Origin: Bacteroidota bacterium
GTDB lineage: Bacteria; Bacteroidota; Ignavibacteria; UBA10030; UBA8401
Assembly: GCA_021796215.1 (NCBI GenBank)
Contig: JAJYOK010000014.1
Span: forward strand, 1-64,000
Length of the DNA stretch: 64,000 nucleotides
Direction: 5' to 3'
The notes beneath the pieces are model-generated. The model was given only the letters and a program-made list of their open reading frames with translations, was not told the DNA's origin and made no database searches. The translations under genes were made by a program, and so were the position numbers. Positions 44,193-51,274 of this stretch are shown piece after piece. Each line of letters starts with the position of its first letter. The stretch's first letter is position 1.

Positions 44193-45657
44193 TGCGTGTT
44201 CCTTTCTCGGCAGAGTCCCTTCGGGACAAAGGCAAAACAACGGTGAAGGTACTTCCTTCACGTTCACTGCTTTCAACGACGATATCGCCGCCGAAATTTT
44301 TCATAATTCCGTAACTTACCCACAAACCGAGACCCGTTCCTTTCCCCACTTCCTTTGTCGTGAAAAACGGGTCGAAAATTTTCTCCATATCGGCGTCGGC
44401 AATTCCTTTCCCCGTGTCGCTTATTTTTACTTCAACCACATTTCTATTTGTCCGTGAGATAACGCTGATTTTTCCCTGTCTCCCCTCGCATGCATCCACA
44501 GCGTTCATCAAAATATTGAGGAACACCTGCACCAGCTGGTCGGGGACAACGTATGCCAGCGGCAAGTCATCATCGAAATGCGTTTCAAATGAAATGTCGT
44601 GCACCTTCTTGCCGTACTGAACAATGTTCAGCGCGTCGCGGAGTATGGCGTTCACATCGGCATGCTTTATCTCATACGCAGACGGACGGGAAAAATCTAC
44701 CAGCTCGCGGATAATTTTCGCGATGCGGTTCACCTGATTCTTCACCAGTTCTAATTTGTCCTGCGCAAACTTATCTTTCGTTGTTCGCTGGATAACCTGA
44801 ACGAGAGAAGAAATAGATGTCAGCGGATTGCCGACTTCGTGTGCAATACCGGCAGCAAGTGTTCCGAACGTTTCCATTTTTTGTGAGCGCACGAGCTGCT
44901 GCTCGAGCATTTTTTGTTCGGTAATGTCGCGGTGAGCGCCGAGAAATCCAACCACGATTCCTTCGCTGTCAATGATCGGCGAGATAACTAATTCTGTGTG
45001 AATCAGCCGTCCGTCTTTCCGTCGGTTCTGAATTTGTCCCACCCACTCTTTCCCCGTAAGAATTCTATCCCACACCGTGCGCCAGAATTCTTTGCTTTGC
45101 AATCCGCTGCTGAGGAGGTTCGGGTTGCTGCCGATAATTTCTTCTTTGGTATATCCGGTTACATGCTCGAATGCCGGATTCACATAAATAATTTTTCCTT
45201 TTGCATCTGTAATTTCGATCGGGTTGACCGTGTGATGGATCACTTCCGAAAAGCGGAGAAGGTCAAGTTCCTTTTTTTGCTGTTCAGTAATATCCTTCGT
45301 GATCAGAACATAATAATCGGGCGCAACGGTGTCGAACTTCTTCAGCGTCAACTCAACATCGGCAACCCGTCCATACGGAAGAACAAACTGCGTCTTAAAC
45401 TGATGTTCGGCTTCGCAGCCGTTCATTGCTTCCAATAACTCAGCGCGCGCCGGTTCATTCATAATTTCAAAAATGGAATCAAGCTGAACTTCAGCGGTTC
45501 CATTGGAAAGAAATCGTGCCGCCGCGGTATTATTGTCCACCAATGAGCCGTTCTTGTCCAGAATGAAAATCAATTCCGGTAGAAGGTCAAAAACACGGCC
45601 GAATTTCGAATATTTTACTGGCATACGCCTGGATTTCTTAGCGGATTTTTCTTTCAT
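44185..45657 (-). CDS. PAS-domain sensor histidine kinase
   Basis: 490 aa, no membrane segment or signal, so probably cytosolic. Two PAS domains (~20-135 and ~140-255; the second, with GSNPNLLSSGLQ and a PAC motif, is well formed). HisKA at ~260-330 with phospho-His in GIAHEVGNPLTS (~271) and HATPase at ~365-485 with DTGKGI and GTGLGLWVS. Its 3' end overlaps the response regulator by 8 bp. The signal is unknown; small-molecule or redox sensing through PAS is typical. Confidence 0.93.
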   Translation of the reverse strand: MKEKSAKKSRRMPVKYSKFGRVFDLLPELIFILDKNGSLVDNNTAAARFLSNGTAEVQLDSIFEIMNEPARAELLEAMNGCEAEHQFKTQFVLPYGRVADVELTLKKFDTVAPDYYVLITKDITEQQKKELDLLRFSEVIHHTVNPIEITDAKGKIIYVNPAFEHVTGYTKEEIIGSNPNLLSSGLQSKEFWRTVWDRILTGKEWVGQIQNRRKDGRLIHTELVISPIIDSEGIVVGFLGAHRDITEQKMLEQQLVRSQKMETFGTLAAGIAHEVGNPLTSISSLVQVIQRTTKDKFAQDKLELVKNQVNRIAKIIRELVDFSRPSAYEIKHADVNAILRDALNIVQYGKKVHDISFETHFDDDLPLAYVVPDQLVQVFLNILMNAVDACEGRQGKISVISRTNRNVVEVKISDTGKGIADADMEKIFDPFFTTKEVGKGTGLGLWVSYGIMKNFGGDIVVESSEREGSTFTVVLPLSRRDSAEKGTRNV

Positions 45658-45835
45658 TGGCTCAACTTTTATGCCACTATCTCAGATTTAGGAATAGCGA
45701 TTGGTTAAGTAATTCGACAATACACACGACGTTACACAAATGTATTCCCAAAATCAAGAAACGAGCGGGATTTTTTTCCAATAATATGGAGTTATGTGGC
45801 GTGTTTTCCCCTAAATAAAAATGGAAGGTCTCAGT

Positions 45836-45885
45836 TTCTCGTAAGCTTCTTCAGGGTTTGTCCCTGTCACAGCAATTTACGAGAA
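45836..45885. repeat. Nested inverted repeat in the gap 45658-45907
   Basis: Outer arms TTCTCGTAA (45836-45844) and TTACGAGAA (45877-45885) enclose inner arms CAGGG (45852-45856) and CCCTG (45862-45866). It lies 23 bp past the 3' end of the minus-strand VOC gene and has no U-run. The rest of the 250-bp gap shows nothing recognisable. Confidence 0.6.
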
Positions 45886-45907
45886 TAGCTTACGTACTAT
45901 TTTATGA

Positions 45908-46375
45908 TCATTCTTTTTTCGCCCACGATTGCAATTCTATAATGTTCCCTTCAGTGTCGCGCACGTAACACCACGTTACTGTATCGCCGGCTGCGGTTTG
46001 CAAACTCACTACTTCTCCCACAGCTTTGCCGCCGGCTTCAATCACCACACGCCGTGCATCGGCAACATCAGCAACAGAAAATGCAATATGTCCGAATCCC
46101 GGACGATTCACAGCAGGAAACATCCCTTGCTCAAAAAGAGAATACGAGTAGATTTCTAAAGTCGGACCATTATCCCCGTATCCCGGAAGCCGCAAATGTT
46201 CGCCGTGTAATTCCGAACCGGGCACTCCCGTTCCCCGCTCCAGATCATTCCCTTTATAGTGCCGCTCTGGCGGAACTGGCGTACATCCAAAAACTTCCCG
46301 GTAAAATTGCGACAGCTTCTTCCAGTCTCGGGCTATAAGATTTGTATGAACATACTTTGCTTGCAGTAATGCCAT
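45908..46375 (-). CDS. Glyoxalase/VOC-family protein, 155 aa
   Basis: A single VOC (vicinal oxygen chelate) repeat pair. HTNLIARDWKKLSQFYREVFG opens the first beta-alpha-beta-beta-beta unit, GFGHIAFSVADVADARRVV opens the second, and DTEGNIIELQSW closes it with the usual metal-ligand Glu. Candidate metal ligands are His10, His96-equivalent and the terminal Glu. Substrate unknown; could be a lyase, dioxygenase or resistance protein. Apparently monocistronic. Confidence 0.75.
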   Translation of the reverse strand: MALLQAKYVHTNLIARDWKKLSQFYREVFGCTPVPPERHYKGNDLERGTGVPGSELHGEHLRLPGYGDNGPTLEIYSYSLFEQGMFPAVNRPGFGHIAFSVADVADARRVVIEAGGKAVGEVVSLQTAAGDTVTWCYVRDTEGNIIELQSWAKKE

Positions 46376-46517
46376 TTGTTTTTCCTCATTTCACTCGGAC
46401 AGAACATTGCACATTTGTCATGCTGACTCTGAGCGCAGCGAAGAGGAAGCATCCAGTTTTTTAATTCTCTCGTTCCTTTGCTCCGTGAGCTAACTTACCC
46501 GCTTAGAGCATTTGTCA

Positions 46518-46556
46518 TTCCCGCGAAGCCGCGTTCTACGCTGCGAAAGCGGGAAT
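46518..46556. repeat. GTCATTCCCGC interspersed hairpin
   Basis: ATTCCCGC (46518-46525) and GCGGGAAT (46549-46556) flank a loop with its own GC-rich pairing. A second element starting TGTCATGCTGACTCTGAG lies just upstream (46417-46455). Both resemble short palindromic intergenic repeats; they fill the 218-bp gap between the VOC gene and the 83-aa gene. Confidence 0.55.
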
Positions 46557-46593
46557 CTATCTTCTCATCCCCACCGCTCTTTCTCCACTTCGT

Positions 46594-46845
46594 TCACATC
46601 TTGTTTGCTTCTCTCTTTGCTCTCATTCGTTCAAGTAAGTTGAACACATCGTCCGGCCGGAACATAAGATATAAGCCGATAAGTAAATGGACAACTCCGT
46701 TGAGCAGTGTATAGTCTTGCGCCTCGGTTTGCGGGTGAAATGACCCGAACAACATTGCAAGCAAATAAAGAAGCGGACCGATGGCACCGATGAACAGCCA
46801 TAAGCCGAGAAGTATCGCACCGACAATAAATATATCTTTTCTCAT
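46594..46845 (-). CDS. Small two-TM hypothetical protein, 83 aa
   Basis: Hydrophobic segments at ~7-35 and ~48-63 and a basic C-terminus (RMRAKREANKM). GGAGAA precedes the ATG. No family recognised. It lies immediately outside the last cassette boundary on its downstream side. Confidence 0.5.
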   Translation of the reverse strand: MRKDIFIVGAILLGLWLFIGAIGPLLYLLAMLFGSFHPQTEAQDYTLLNGVVHLLIGLYLMFRPDDVFNLLERMRAKREANKM

Positions 46846-47029
46846 CGTAAGTTCTCCTTATTATGTTTCCATCATTACTATCACCTCGTTCCCAAATGGA
46901 ACACACCTTTGGAACTCTGTTTGGGGACGAGATGAAATTTTTTGTCGCCGCTGTACTTTATTCTCTTGACTCTTTACTTATTAAAGAGGTTAGGCAGCAC
47001 ACACTATTCATCTTTCGATTAAGATACAT

Positions 47030-47488
47030 TTACTTCCCTTGTTTTGCTTTTCCATATTCAGAAAGAAAAATATCTCTGCTTACGTCATTGATCTGATTTG
47101 CCAATGCTGCAATTGTATCAAAATTCTCTTCCTTTTCTAATTTCTCGAGAACTACCCGAATCTGAATCATTAGAGAATGCAATTTGTTTTGCCTGGAGTC
47201 AGAAAGATCAAGCATAAGAGCGATTTTGTTGCTAGTCAATATTAACCGCTCTATTGTATCGCGTACATCTTTGTGTGTTTCGCCGTCCGCGCGAGCATAC
47301 TTCATAAGACCAAGTCTGCCCACAATTGATTGATAATCAGCGATAGTGTCACGGAGTTCGCGAATCCAATCTTGGCGATATTTAGAAACTACATTTGCCC
47401 GGAATTGTAATCGGGCAACATACATTGAGACAATTGCGCCGATAAATACTCCAAGTAATGCTGATAAGGCTGGTATGTATATTTGCAT
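47030..47488 (-). CDS. Cassette 3 gene: TM plus coiled-coil hypothetical protein
   Basis: 152 aa from ATG 47488; ATG 47524 in frame would add 12 residues and start 8 bp after the cassette core box. One N-terminal membrane helix (residues ~4-22, LSALLGVFIGAIVSMYVA) followed by a long helical cytosolic region rich in Leu/Ile/Glu/Lys. Function unknown. Bounded by matching boxes GTTAGGCAGCACA at 46989 and its complement ending at 47538. AT-rich compared with core genes nearby, in keeping with acquisition as a cassette. Confidence 0.6.
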   Translation of the reverse strand: MQIYIPALSALLGVFIGAIVSMYVARLQFRANVVSKYRQDWIRELRDTIADYQSIVGRLGLMKYARADGETHKDVRDTIERLILTSNKIALMLDLSDSRQNKLHSLMIQIRVVLEKLEKEENFDTIAALANQINDVSRDIFLSEYGKAKQGK

Positions 47489-47531
47489 GTTATTGATCGT
47501 AACAGATTGTAAGTATGGACACATTTGTGCT

Positions 47532-47694
47532 GCCTAACGGACTGGAACTAACCTGCGTGCAAACGTTTTAGCGGGTTGAGTTCGTTTTTAAATCGCCGAT
47601 AACTTCTCGTTACGTATGTTGTGTGTTCGTTTCTCAACACTCATATTTCAGGCGCGTCGGCGGTTTGCACGTCAGGTTGAGTGACTTGTTAGGC
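47532..47694 (-). other. attC-like site between cassettes 2 and 3
   Basis: 163 bp. Outer boxes GCCTAAC (47532-47538) and GTTAGGC (47688-47694) are the 7-bp RYYYAAC/GTTRRRY cores. Inside lies an unpaired spacer and then a second paired block: AACCTGCGTGCAAAC on the left against GTTTGCACGTCAGGTT on the right, with one extra base on one side, the arrangement of L boxes with an extrahelical base. It starts 8 bp after the stop of the 375-aa gene. Longer than typical attC sites but within the general architecture. Confidence 0.65.
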
Positions 47695-47702
47695 AACAGC
47701 AT

Positions 47703-48830
47703 TTACTTACTTAATGATGAATGAAGAAATTCTGATAGTTGTCGTTTTACCAAACCTTTAGAATAACTCACTGCATATATTTTATCGCCAACACACAGAA
47801 GATTTGTAATTTCATTTACATCTTTTGATAAAGATTCATCTAAAGGTAATCCTTCATTATCAGCATAAATCCAGTTTTCGCCAAAATTAGTTGTAAGATA
47901 TAATCCACATTTTTCATTAGAAGTAAAACGAGACGAGTTCAGAGCATAAACACTATCAGTGATTGTAAAAAGTTTAGTAACTCTTTCACCTTTTTGCGGA
48001 AGTCCAGTTGCAACTTTCTTAAAAATCTCGCTGTTGTTTGAAATGTAAAATACTGATGATGATGTTCGTGCGAATAGACTACTGTCATTGATTGAGAGTA
48101 GTTGATAGACATTGCCAGAAAAAACATCGCTGGTTGAATATTGTTTACCATCCTCCCAAACGTAACGTTTAATCGCCTCGGGATAAAACCCTTTCCAATT
48201 GATACAAGTATTAATTGATTGATAAAGATGCCCTCCATTGCTTCCACCAATCACAATATTTTTCATATCACAAAATGAATATAATTCTAAATCTGATACT
48301 TGCTTCCATTCTAATCCTTTGTTTGTAGAGCGGTAAATGGAATTTTGTTCAGAAAGTTTTTCTTGAATAATTATTACAATTGTGTCACCTCTGCATATAA
48401 GATCACCAACTGATGATAGAATCGGAAGTCCCTTTCGTGCAGGTATCCAATCTTTCCCACCATTTGAAGAAAGATATATACCCCCATCTGTTGCTACGTA
48501 AATATTTTCTGCACATTGAAATATTTTAGAGACGTTTGATATTTTTGGTAAGCCGTTTCTAGAGCTTTTCCAAGTATTTCCCTCATCTGTTGAAATATAC
48601 ACGCCACCACGAGCCTCAATTGGAGTGTCGTACAAAAGTTTAATGTCTCGAAAATCATAAATTCCGATTACAAGCGTTTTACGAAGCGATACTATCCCAG
48701 AAATATTATATTCTTTTTGAGATAAATTTGAAACCGGTGGCTCACATTGAATCCATTGAGCATTAAGTTCAATTGCAACAAGGAAACAAAAAATAAATAG
48801 AGAAAATAATTGCTTGAAGAATTGTTTCAT
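47703..48830 (-). CDS. Cassette 2 gene: secreted BNR/Asp-box repeat protein
   Basis: 375 aa. Signal peptide at residues 1-24 (ending ELNAQ). Repeated Asp-box motifs of the S-x-D/N-x-G-x-T/D-W type: STDEGNTW, SSNGGKDW, STNKGLEW and TTNFGENW, which form beta-propeller blades as in YCF48 or sialidase-like proteins. No sialidase catalytic residues are recognised, so a binding or scaffold role is more likely. Its start overlaps the upstream cassette gene by 4 bp; the attC-like site follows the stop. AT-rich. Confidence 0.75.
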   Translation of the reverse strand: MKQFFKQLFSLFIFCFLVAIELNAQWIQCEPPVSNLSQKEYNISGIVSLRKTLVIGIYDFRDIKLLYDTPIEARGGVYISTDEGNTWKSSRNGLPKISNVSKIFQCAENIYVATDGGIYLSSNGGKDWIPARKGLPILSSVGDLICRGDTIVIIIQEKLSEQNSIYRSTNKGLEWKQVSDLELYSFCDMKNIVIGGSNGGHLYQSINTCINWKGFYPEAIKRYVWEDGKQYSTSDVFSGNVYQLLSINDSSLFARTSSSVFYISNNSEIFKKVATGLPQKGERVTKLFTITDSVYALNSSRFTSNEKCGLYLTTNFGENWIYADNEGLPLDESLSKDVNEITNLLCVGDKIYAVSYSKGLVKRQLSEFLHSSLSK

Positions 48831-49366
48831 TTTATGACCTCAATATTTGTAAGACGATAAACTTTATCATCATCAATAACAAAATAATTGTTTTTCTTAA
48901 AGACCTCGATAGTATTCAATACATCAAATGAATCTTTTATGGGAAAGCGAGAAAAATGTAAGGCGACTCTACTACAATCCTTTATTGAGTTGATTTTTTG
49001 AATATCATTCAGAAAAGATTTGTCTTTTCGTTTATCAATTGAGTATTTCAATTCTATTGCTATGAAGATTGGTAACTGCCAAAGATTGCTTCCGGGAGTT
49101 GGGGACTGAGGATGAAGAATTGCAATATCGAGTTTTTGATATGCGGAAACAGTATTCGGATAAGGATATTCAGATTTTACAATGTGAATTGGAGATTTTT
49201 CTGAATCGGCATTGTGAATATAGACGTCTATCTTTTCCTTTAGAAGATGAACAAGTTTGATTTTAATATCAGATTCCGATAAATAGTCAAACTTGTTATT
49301 TTGAAAATCCAATACAAGTTCATTAATGGATTTTCGAGTCGCTTCCAATATTTGTTTTCTGTTCAT
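48827..49366 (-). CDS. Cassette 2 gene: putative PD-(D/E)XK-fold protein
   Basis: 179 aa. KLDIAIL (Asp ~80) followed by PIFIAIELKYS (Glu-x-Lys ~107-109) has the spacing of a PD-(D/E)XK nuclease core, with helical N- and C-terminal parts. A homologous domain in a non-nuclease is possible. ATG lies 23 bp after the GTTAGGC cassette box, the short leader usual for cassette genes. Overlaps the BNR-protein gene by 4 bp. No DNA-binding or methyltransferase partner is seen. Confidence 0.6.
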   Translation of the reverse strand: MNRKQILEATRKSINELVLDFQNNKFDYLSESDIKIKLVHLLKEKIDVYIHNADSEKSPIHIVKSEYPYPNTVSAYQKLDIAILHPQSPTPGSNLWQLPIFIAIELKYSIDKRKDKSFLNDIQKINSIKDCSRVALHFSRFPIKDSFDVLNTIEVFKKNNYFVIDDDKVYRLTNIEVIK

Positions 49367-49388
49367 TTGGTACGATGCTGACGCTGTT

Positions 49389-49578
49389 GCCTAACGGCAT
49401 GGTGGCTAAGGCGCAGCCCAAAACTACAATGCCGATTTTGTTAAACATATTTTATAATTACAAAAATCTTTCATAATACTAATACCTTTGATAAGTTAGC
49501 CGAAACGGAATGACCAACTCTAAAATTTGTAAAATGCCAAATGCGAAAACGCTGTCGCCCTTGAGCCACTGGTTATAC
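49389..49578 (-). other. attC-like site between cassettes 1 and 2
   Basis: 190 bp. Outer cores GCCTAAC (49389-49395) and GTTATAC (49572-49578); the second belongs to cassette 1 and is mismatched to the first, as expected when neighbouring cassettes have different boxes. Inner complementarity: TGGTGGCTAAGGCGCAGC on the left against GCTGTCGCCCTTGAGCCACT on the right. The centre (~49420-49540) is AT-rich and unstructured by eye. Confidence 0.6.
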
Positions 49579-49583
49579 AAACT

Positions 49584-50183
49584 TCACTTACCTTCTAAAA
49601 TTCTTTTTTTAATTTCTTCTTTTGAAATTGATTCATCTTTATAAGCTTGATAAAGTTGCAATCCTTTTTCGTTCATTGAAAAAAAAGCTCTTGGAACTTC
49701 GAAATATTCTGATAGGTGTGCCCTTATCTCTTCAAGTAGTTGAATTAACGTATTCCACCATTCTTCATTGTTAGTTGTCTCTGATGGCTTCTTAAAACTA
49801 TGTAGATAGTTTCCAAGTTTACCATAAAACGAATTTAATTTATCTTTATCTGGGATTTTCATTTCAAAACCAGCGCCAATTGTATCTAAATAAAAATTAG
49901 TGTATTCAAGTTTTTTATCGAATTCAGGCTCAGCTTCGTAAATGGCATTTGACAAATTTTTAATCCGATATTCCTTCATATATTTATTTATTTTGTCATC
50001 GCCAACATTCATTATAACAAGATATTCAAATAAGAATCTTTCAATACAAATTCTCAATTCTAAAGCAGCATAAAAGATATAACTTCCATCAGGCGTATTA
50101 AATGCTTTATGAAGGCAAATAATTGCACGATTGTAATGCATTGTAGAATCTATTTTATGATGAAAATTAAAATTTCGAGCCAT
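49584..50183 (-). CDS. Cassette 1 gene: helical hypothetical protein, 199 aa
   Basis: Not recognised. Predicted all-helical and soluble; segments ALELRICIERFLFEYL (~40-55) and YGKLGNYLHSF (~119-129) are faintly reminiscent of HEPN-like proteins but the Rx4-6H motif is not clear. AT-rich. The ATG lies 12 bp after the GTTATAC box (complement of 50196-50202) and the stop is followed within 6 bp by GTTTGTATAAC, so the gene fills its cassette completely. Confidence 0.65.
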   Translation of the reverse strand: MARNFNFHHKIDSTMHYNRAIICLHKAFNTPDGSYIFYAALELRICIERFLFEYLVIMNVGDDKINKYMKEYRIKNLSNAIYEAEPEFDKKLEYTNFYLDTIGAGFEMKIPDKDKLNSFYGKLGNYLHSFKKPSETTNNEEWWNTLIQLLEEIRAHLSEYFEVPRAFFSMNEKGLQLYQAYKDESISKEEIKKRILEGK

Positions 50184-50195
50184 TTATTTTTGTTT

Positions 50196-50258
50196 GTATA
50201 ACTATTAATTATGCTGCCACAATTGCGGGCTAACATGCCGGTAGCAGGAATGTTATAT
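50196..50258 (-). other. Possible third attC-like site (63 bp)
   Basis: GTATAAC (50196-50202) and GTTATAT (50252-50258) as outer cores, GCTGCC and GGTAGC as inner arms, with the remainder as loop. Length and layout suit a short attC. However the right half also belongs to a short direct repeat (GCGGGCTAACATGCC, repeated in altered form from 50301), so the match could be fortuitous. Confidence 0.35.
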
Positions 50259-50504
50259 TTCAGTAAAAATTTCATTTTCAATCTGTTTTCCATAGTTCTT
50301 GCGGGCTATCACGCCGGAGATGTTGGAATGTTATCCCGCAAGTTTCTTACTCTTATCACAGCCGAACACCATCGGCAAAAATGGGGAAATTAAAATCGTA
50401 TCTGCCTGCCGGCAGCTACTTGCTGTAAGAGTCTGGGGTTCTCTTACCTGCCCGCCCGAAGACAGACTTGCCTTCCAAAGCTTCAGCGTAGGAAGGCTTG
50501 TCTG
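50223..50504. repeat. Palindromic repeats in the gap 50184-50631
   Basis: This 448-bp gap holds no gene. Two related units start TTGCGGGCTA (50223 and 50299) and end near GGAATGTTAT; the second forms a hairpin CTTGCGGG...CCCGCAAG (50298-50342). Further on, CAGACTTGCCTTCC (50463-50476) pairs with GGAAGGCTTGTCTG (50491-50504). They look like interspersed palindromes rather than regulatory sites of a neighbouring gene. Confidence 0.6.
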
Positions 50505-50631
50505 CGCAATGCGTTCATCTTACCTTTTCTTTTTCACAATGTCAATACCTATCCCTCAAAAACCTATGCCGCACCCATAAGCCCCTTCATTCCTAATTCT
50601 TAACTCATAATTCTTAATTCATAATTGCCAA

Positions 50632-50907
50632 TTATCGAACAGACCCCATAGCCGAACCCTGTACGCGTTTAGACAAACCCTGTACCCGTTTAGATAAACC
50701 CTGTACACGTTTAGATAAACCCTGTACGCGTTTAGACAAACCCTGTACCCGTTTAGATAAACCCTGTACACGTTTAGATAAACCCTGTACCCGTTTAGAC
50801 AAACCCTGTACGCGTTTAGATAAACCCTGTACGCGTTTAGATAAACCCTGTACCCGTTTAGACAAACCCTGTACCCGTTTAGAAGTATCCTGTACGCGCT
50901 GCTTCAT
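50632..50907 (-). repeat. 21-bp minisatellite encoding heptapeptide KRVQGLS (91-aa ORF)
   Basis: Ten exact-length units plus two diverged end units in an open frame from ATG 50907 to TAA 50632. Units differ at only two positions, and both are third codon positions in this frame: the Arg codon is CGC, CGG or CGT and the Leu codon TTA or TTG. Every third unit (ending GAC on the plus strand) carries TTG, giving a 63-bp higher-order period. Val and Leu fall at a and d of a heptad. GGAG lies too close to the ATG to be a convincing ribosome-binding site, so whether it is expressed is open. Confidence 0.6.
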
Positions 50908-51052
50908 CTCCGTTTAGAATTTGCCGCCGCAGTTCAAGCAGCTTGCAAGGCGGAGACTTTTCAGCCAGAGGTTGACCCGCCTTTGGCGGAATATCTGCGG
51001 AATATTTTTAGCCCGCGGATTTATCCCTGGATAAACGAAGAACACCATTACC

Positions 51053-51270
51053 GATGTTACGCAAAAATAGATTTTCTATTGCCACGACCTTCAGGTCGTG
51101 GGAGGAATATACCAAACCAAAGCCAGCTTCAGCCGAAACCATACTGTTGTGGGTTAAAGCCCGTGTGGGTAGTTTCTTTTTCCACGACATACCTGCCCGT
51201 CGCACATAGAAAGTGCTATGGCAGGCGGGAATGTCGTGGCTATTGAAAGAAAGTTTCTGTGCAATATCAG
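51053..51270. mobile_element. MITE-like interspersed palindromic element, copy B
   Basis: About 218 bp, homologous to 27977-28164: both begin GATGTTACGCAAA, share TTCTATTGCC and CTTCAGGTCGTGGG, and have (T)TAAAGCCCG internally. The far end read on the minus strand is GATATTGCACAGAAAC, an imperfect inverted terminus. CACGACCTTCAGGTCGTG is a strong hairpin and CCACGACAT...ATGTCGTGG a larger one. It fills the 367-bp gap 50908-51274, in which no gene is seen. Confidence 0.7.
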
Positions 51271-51274
51271 ATCA

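Noticed and set aside
46989-50202. The cassette ends as simple terminal inverted repeats of three MITE or IS-like units
   Set aside because: The units differ in end sequence from each other but match within themselves, and the spaces between them fold with a second paired block; integron cassette structure explains this better, though not proven.
50640-50900. 21-bp repeats as CRISPR or as an origin (iteron array)
   Set aside because: No spacers for CRISPR, and for iterons there is no replication initiator or DnaA box cluster; coding-frame constraint explains the variation better.
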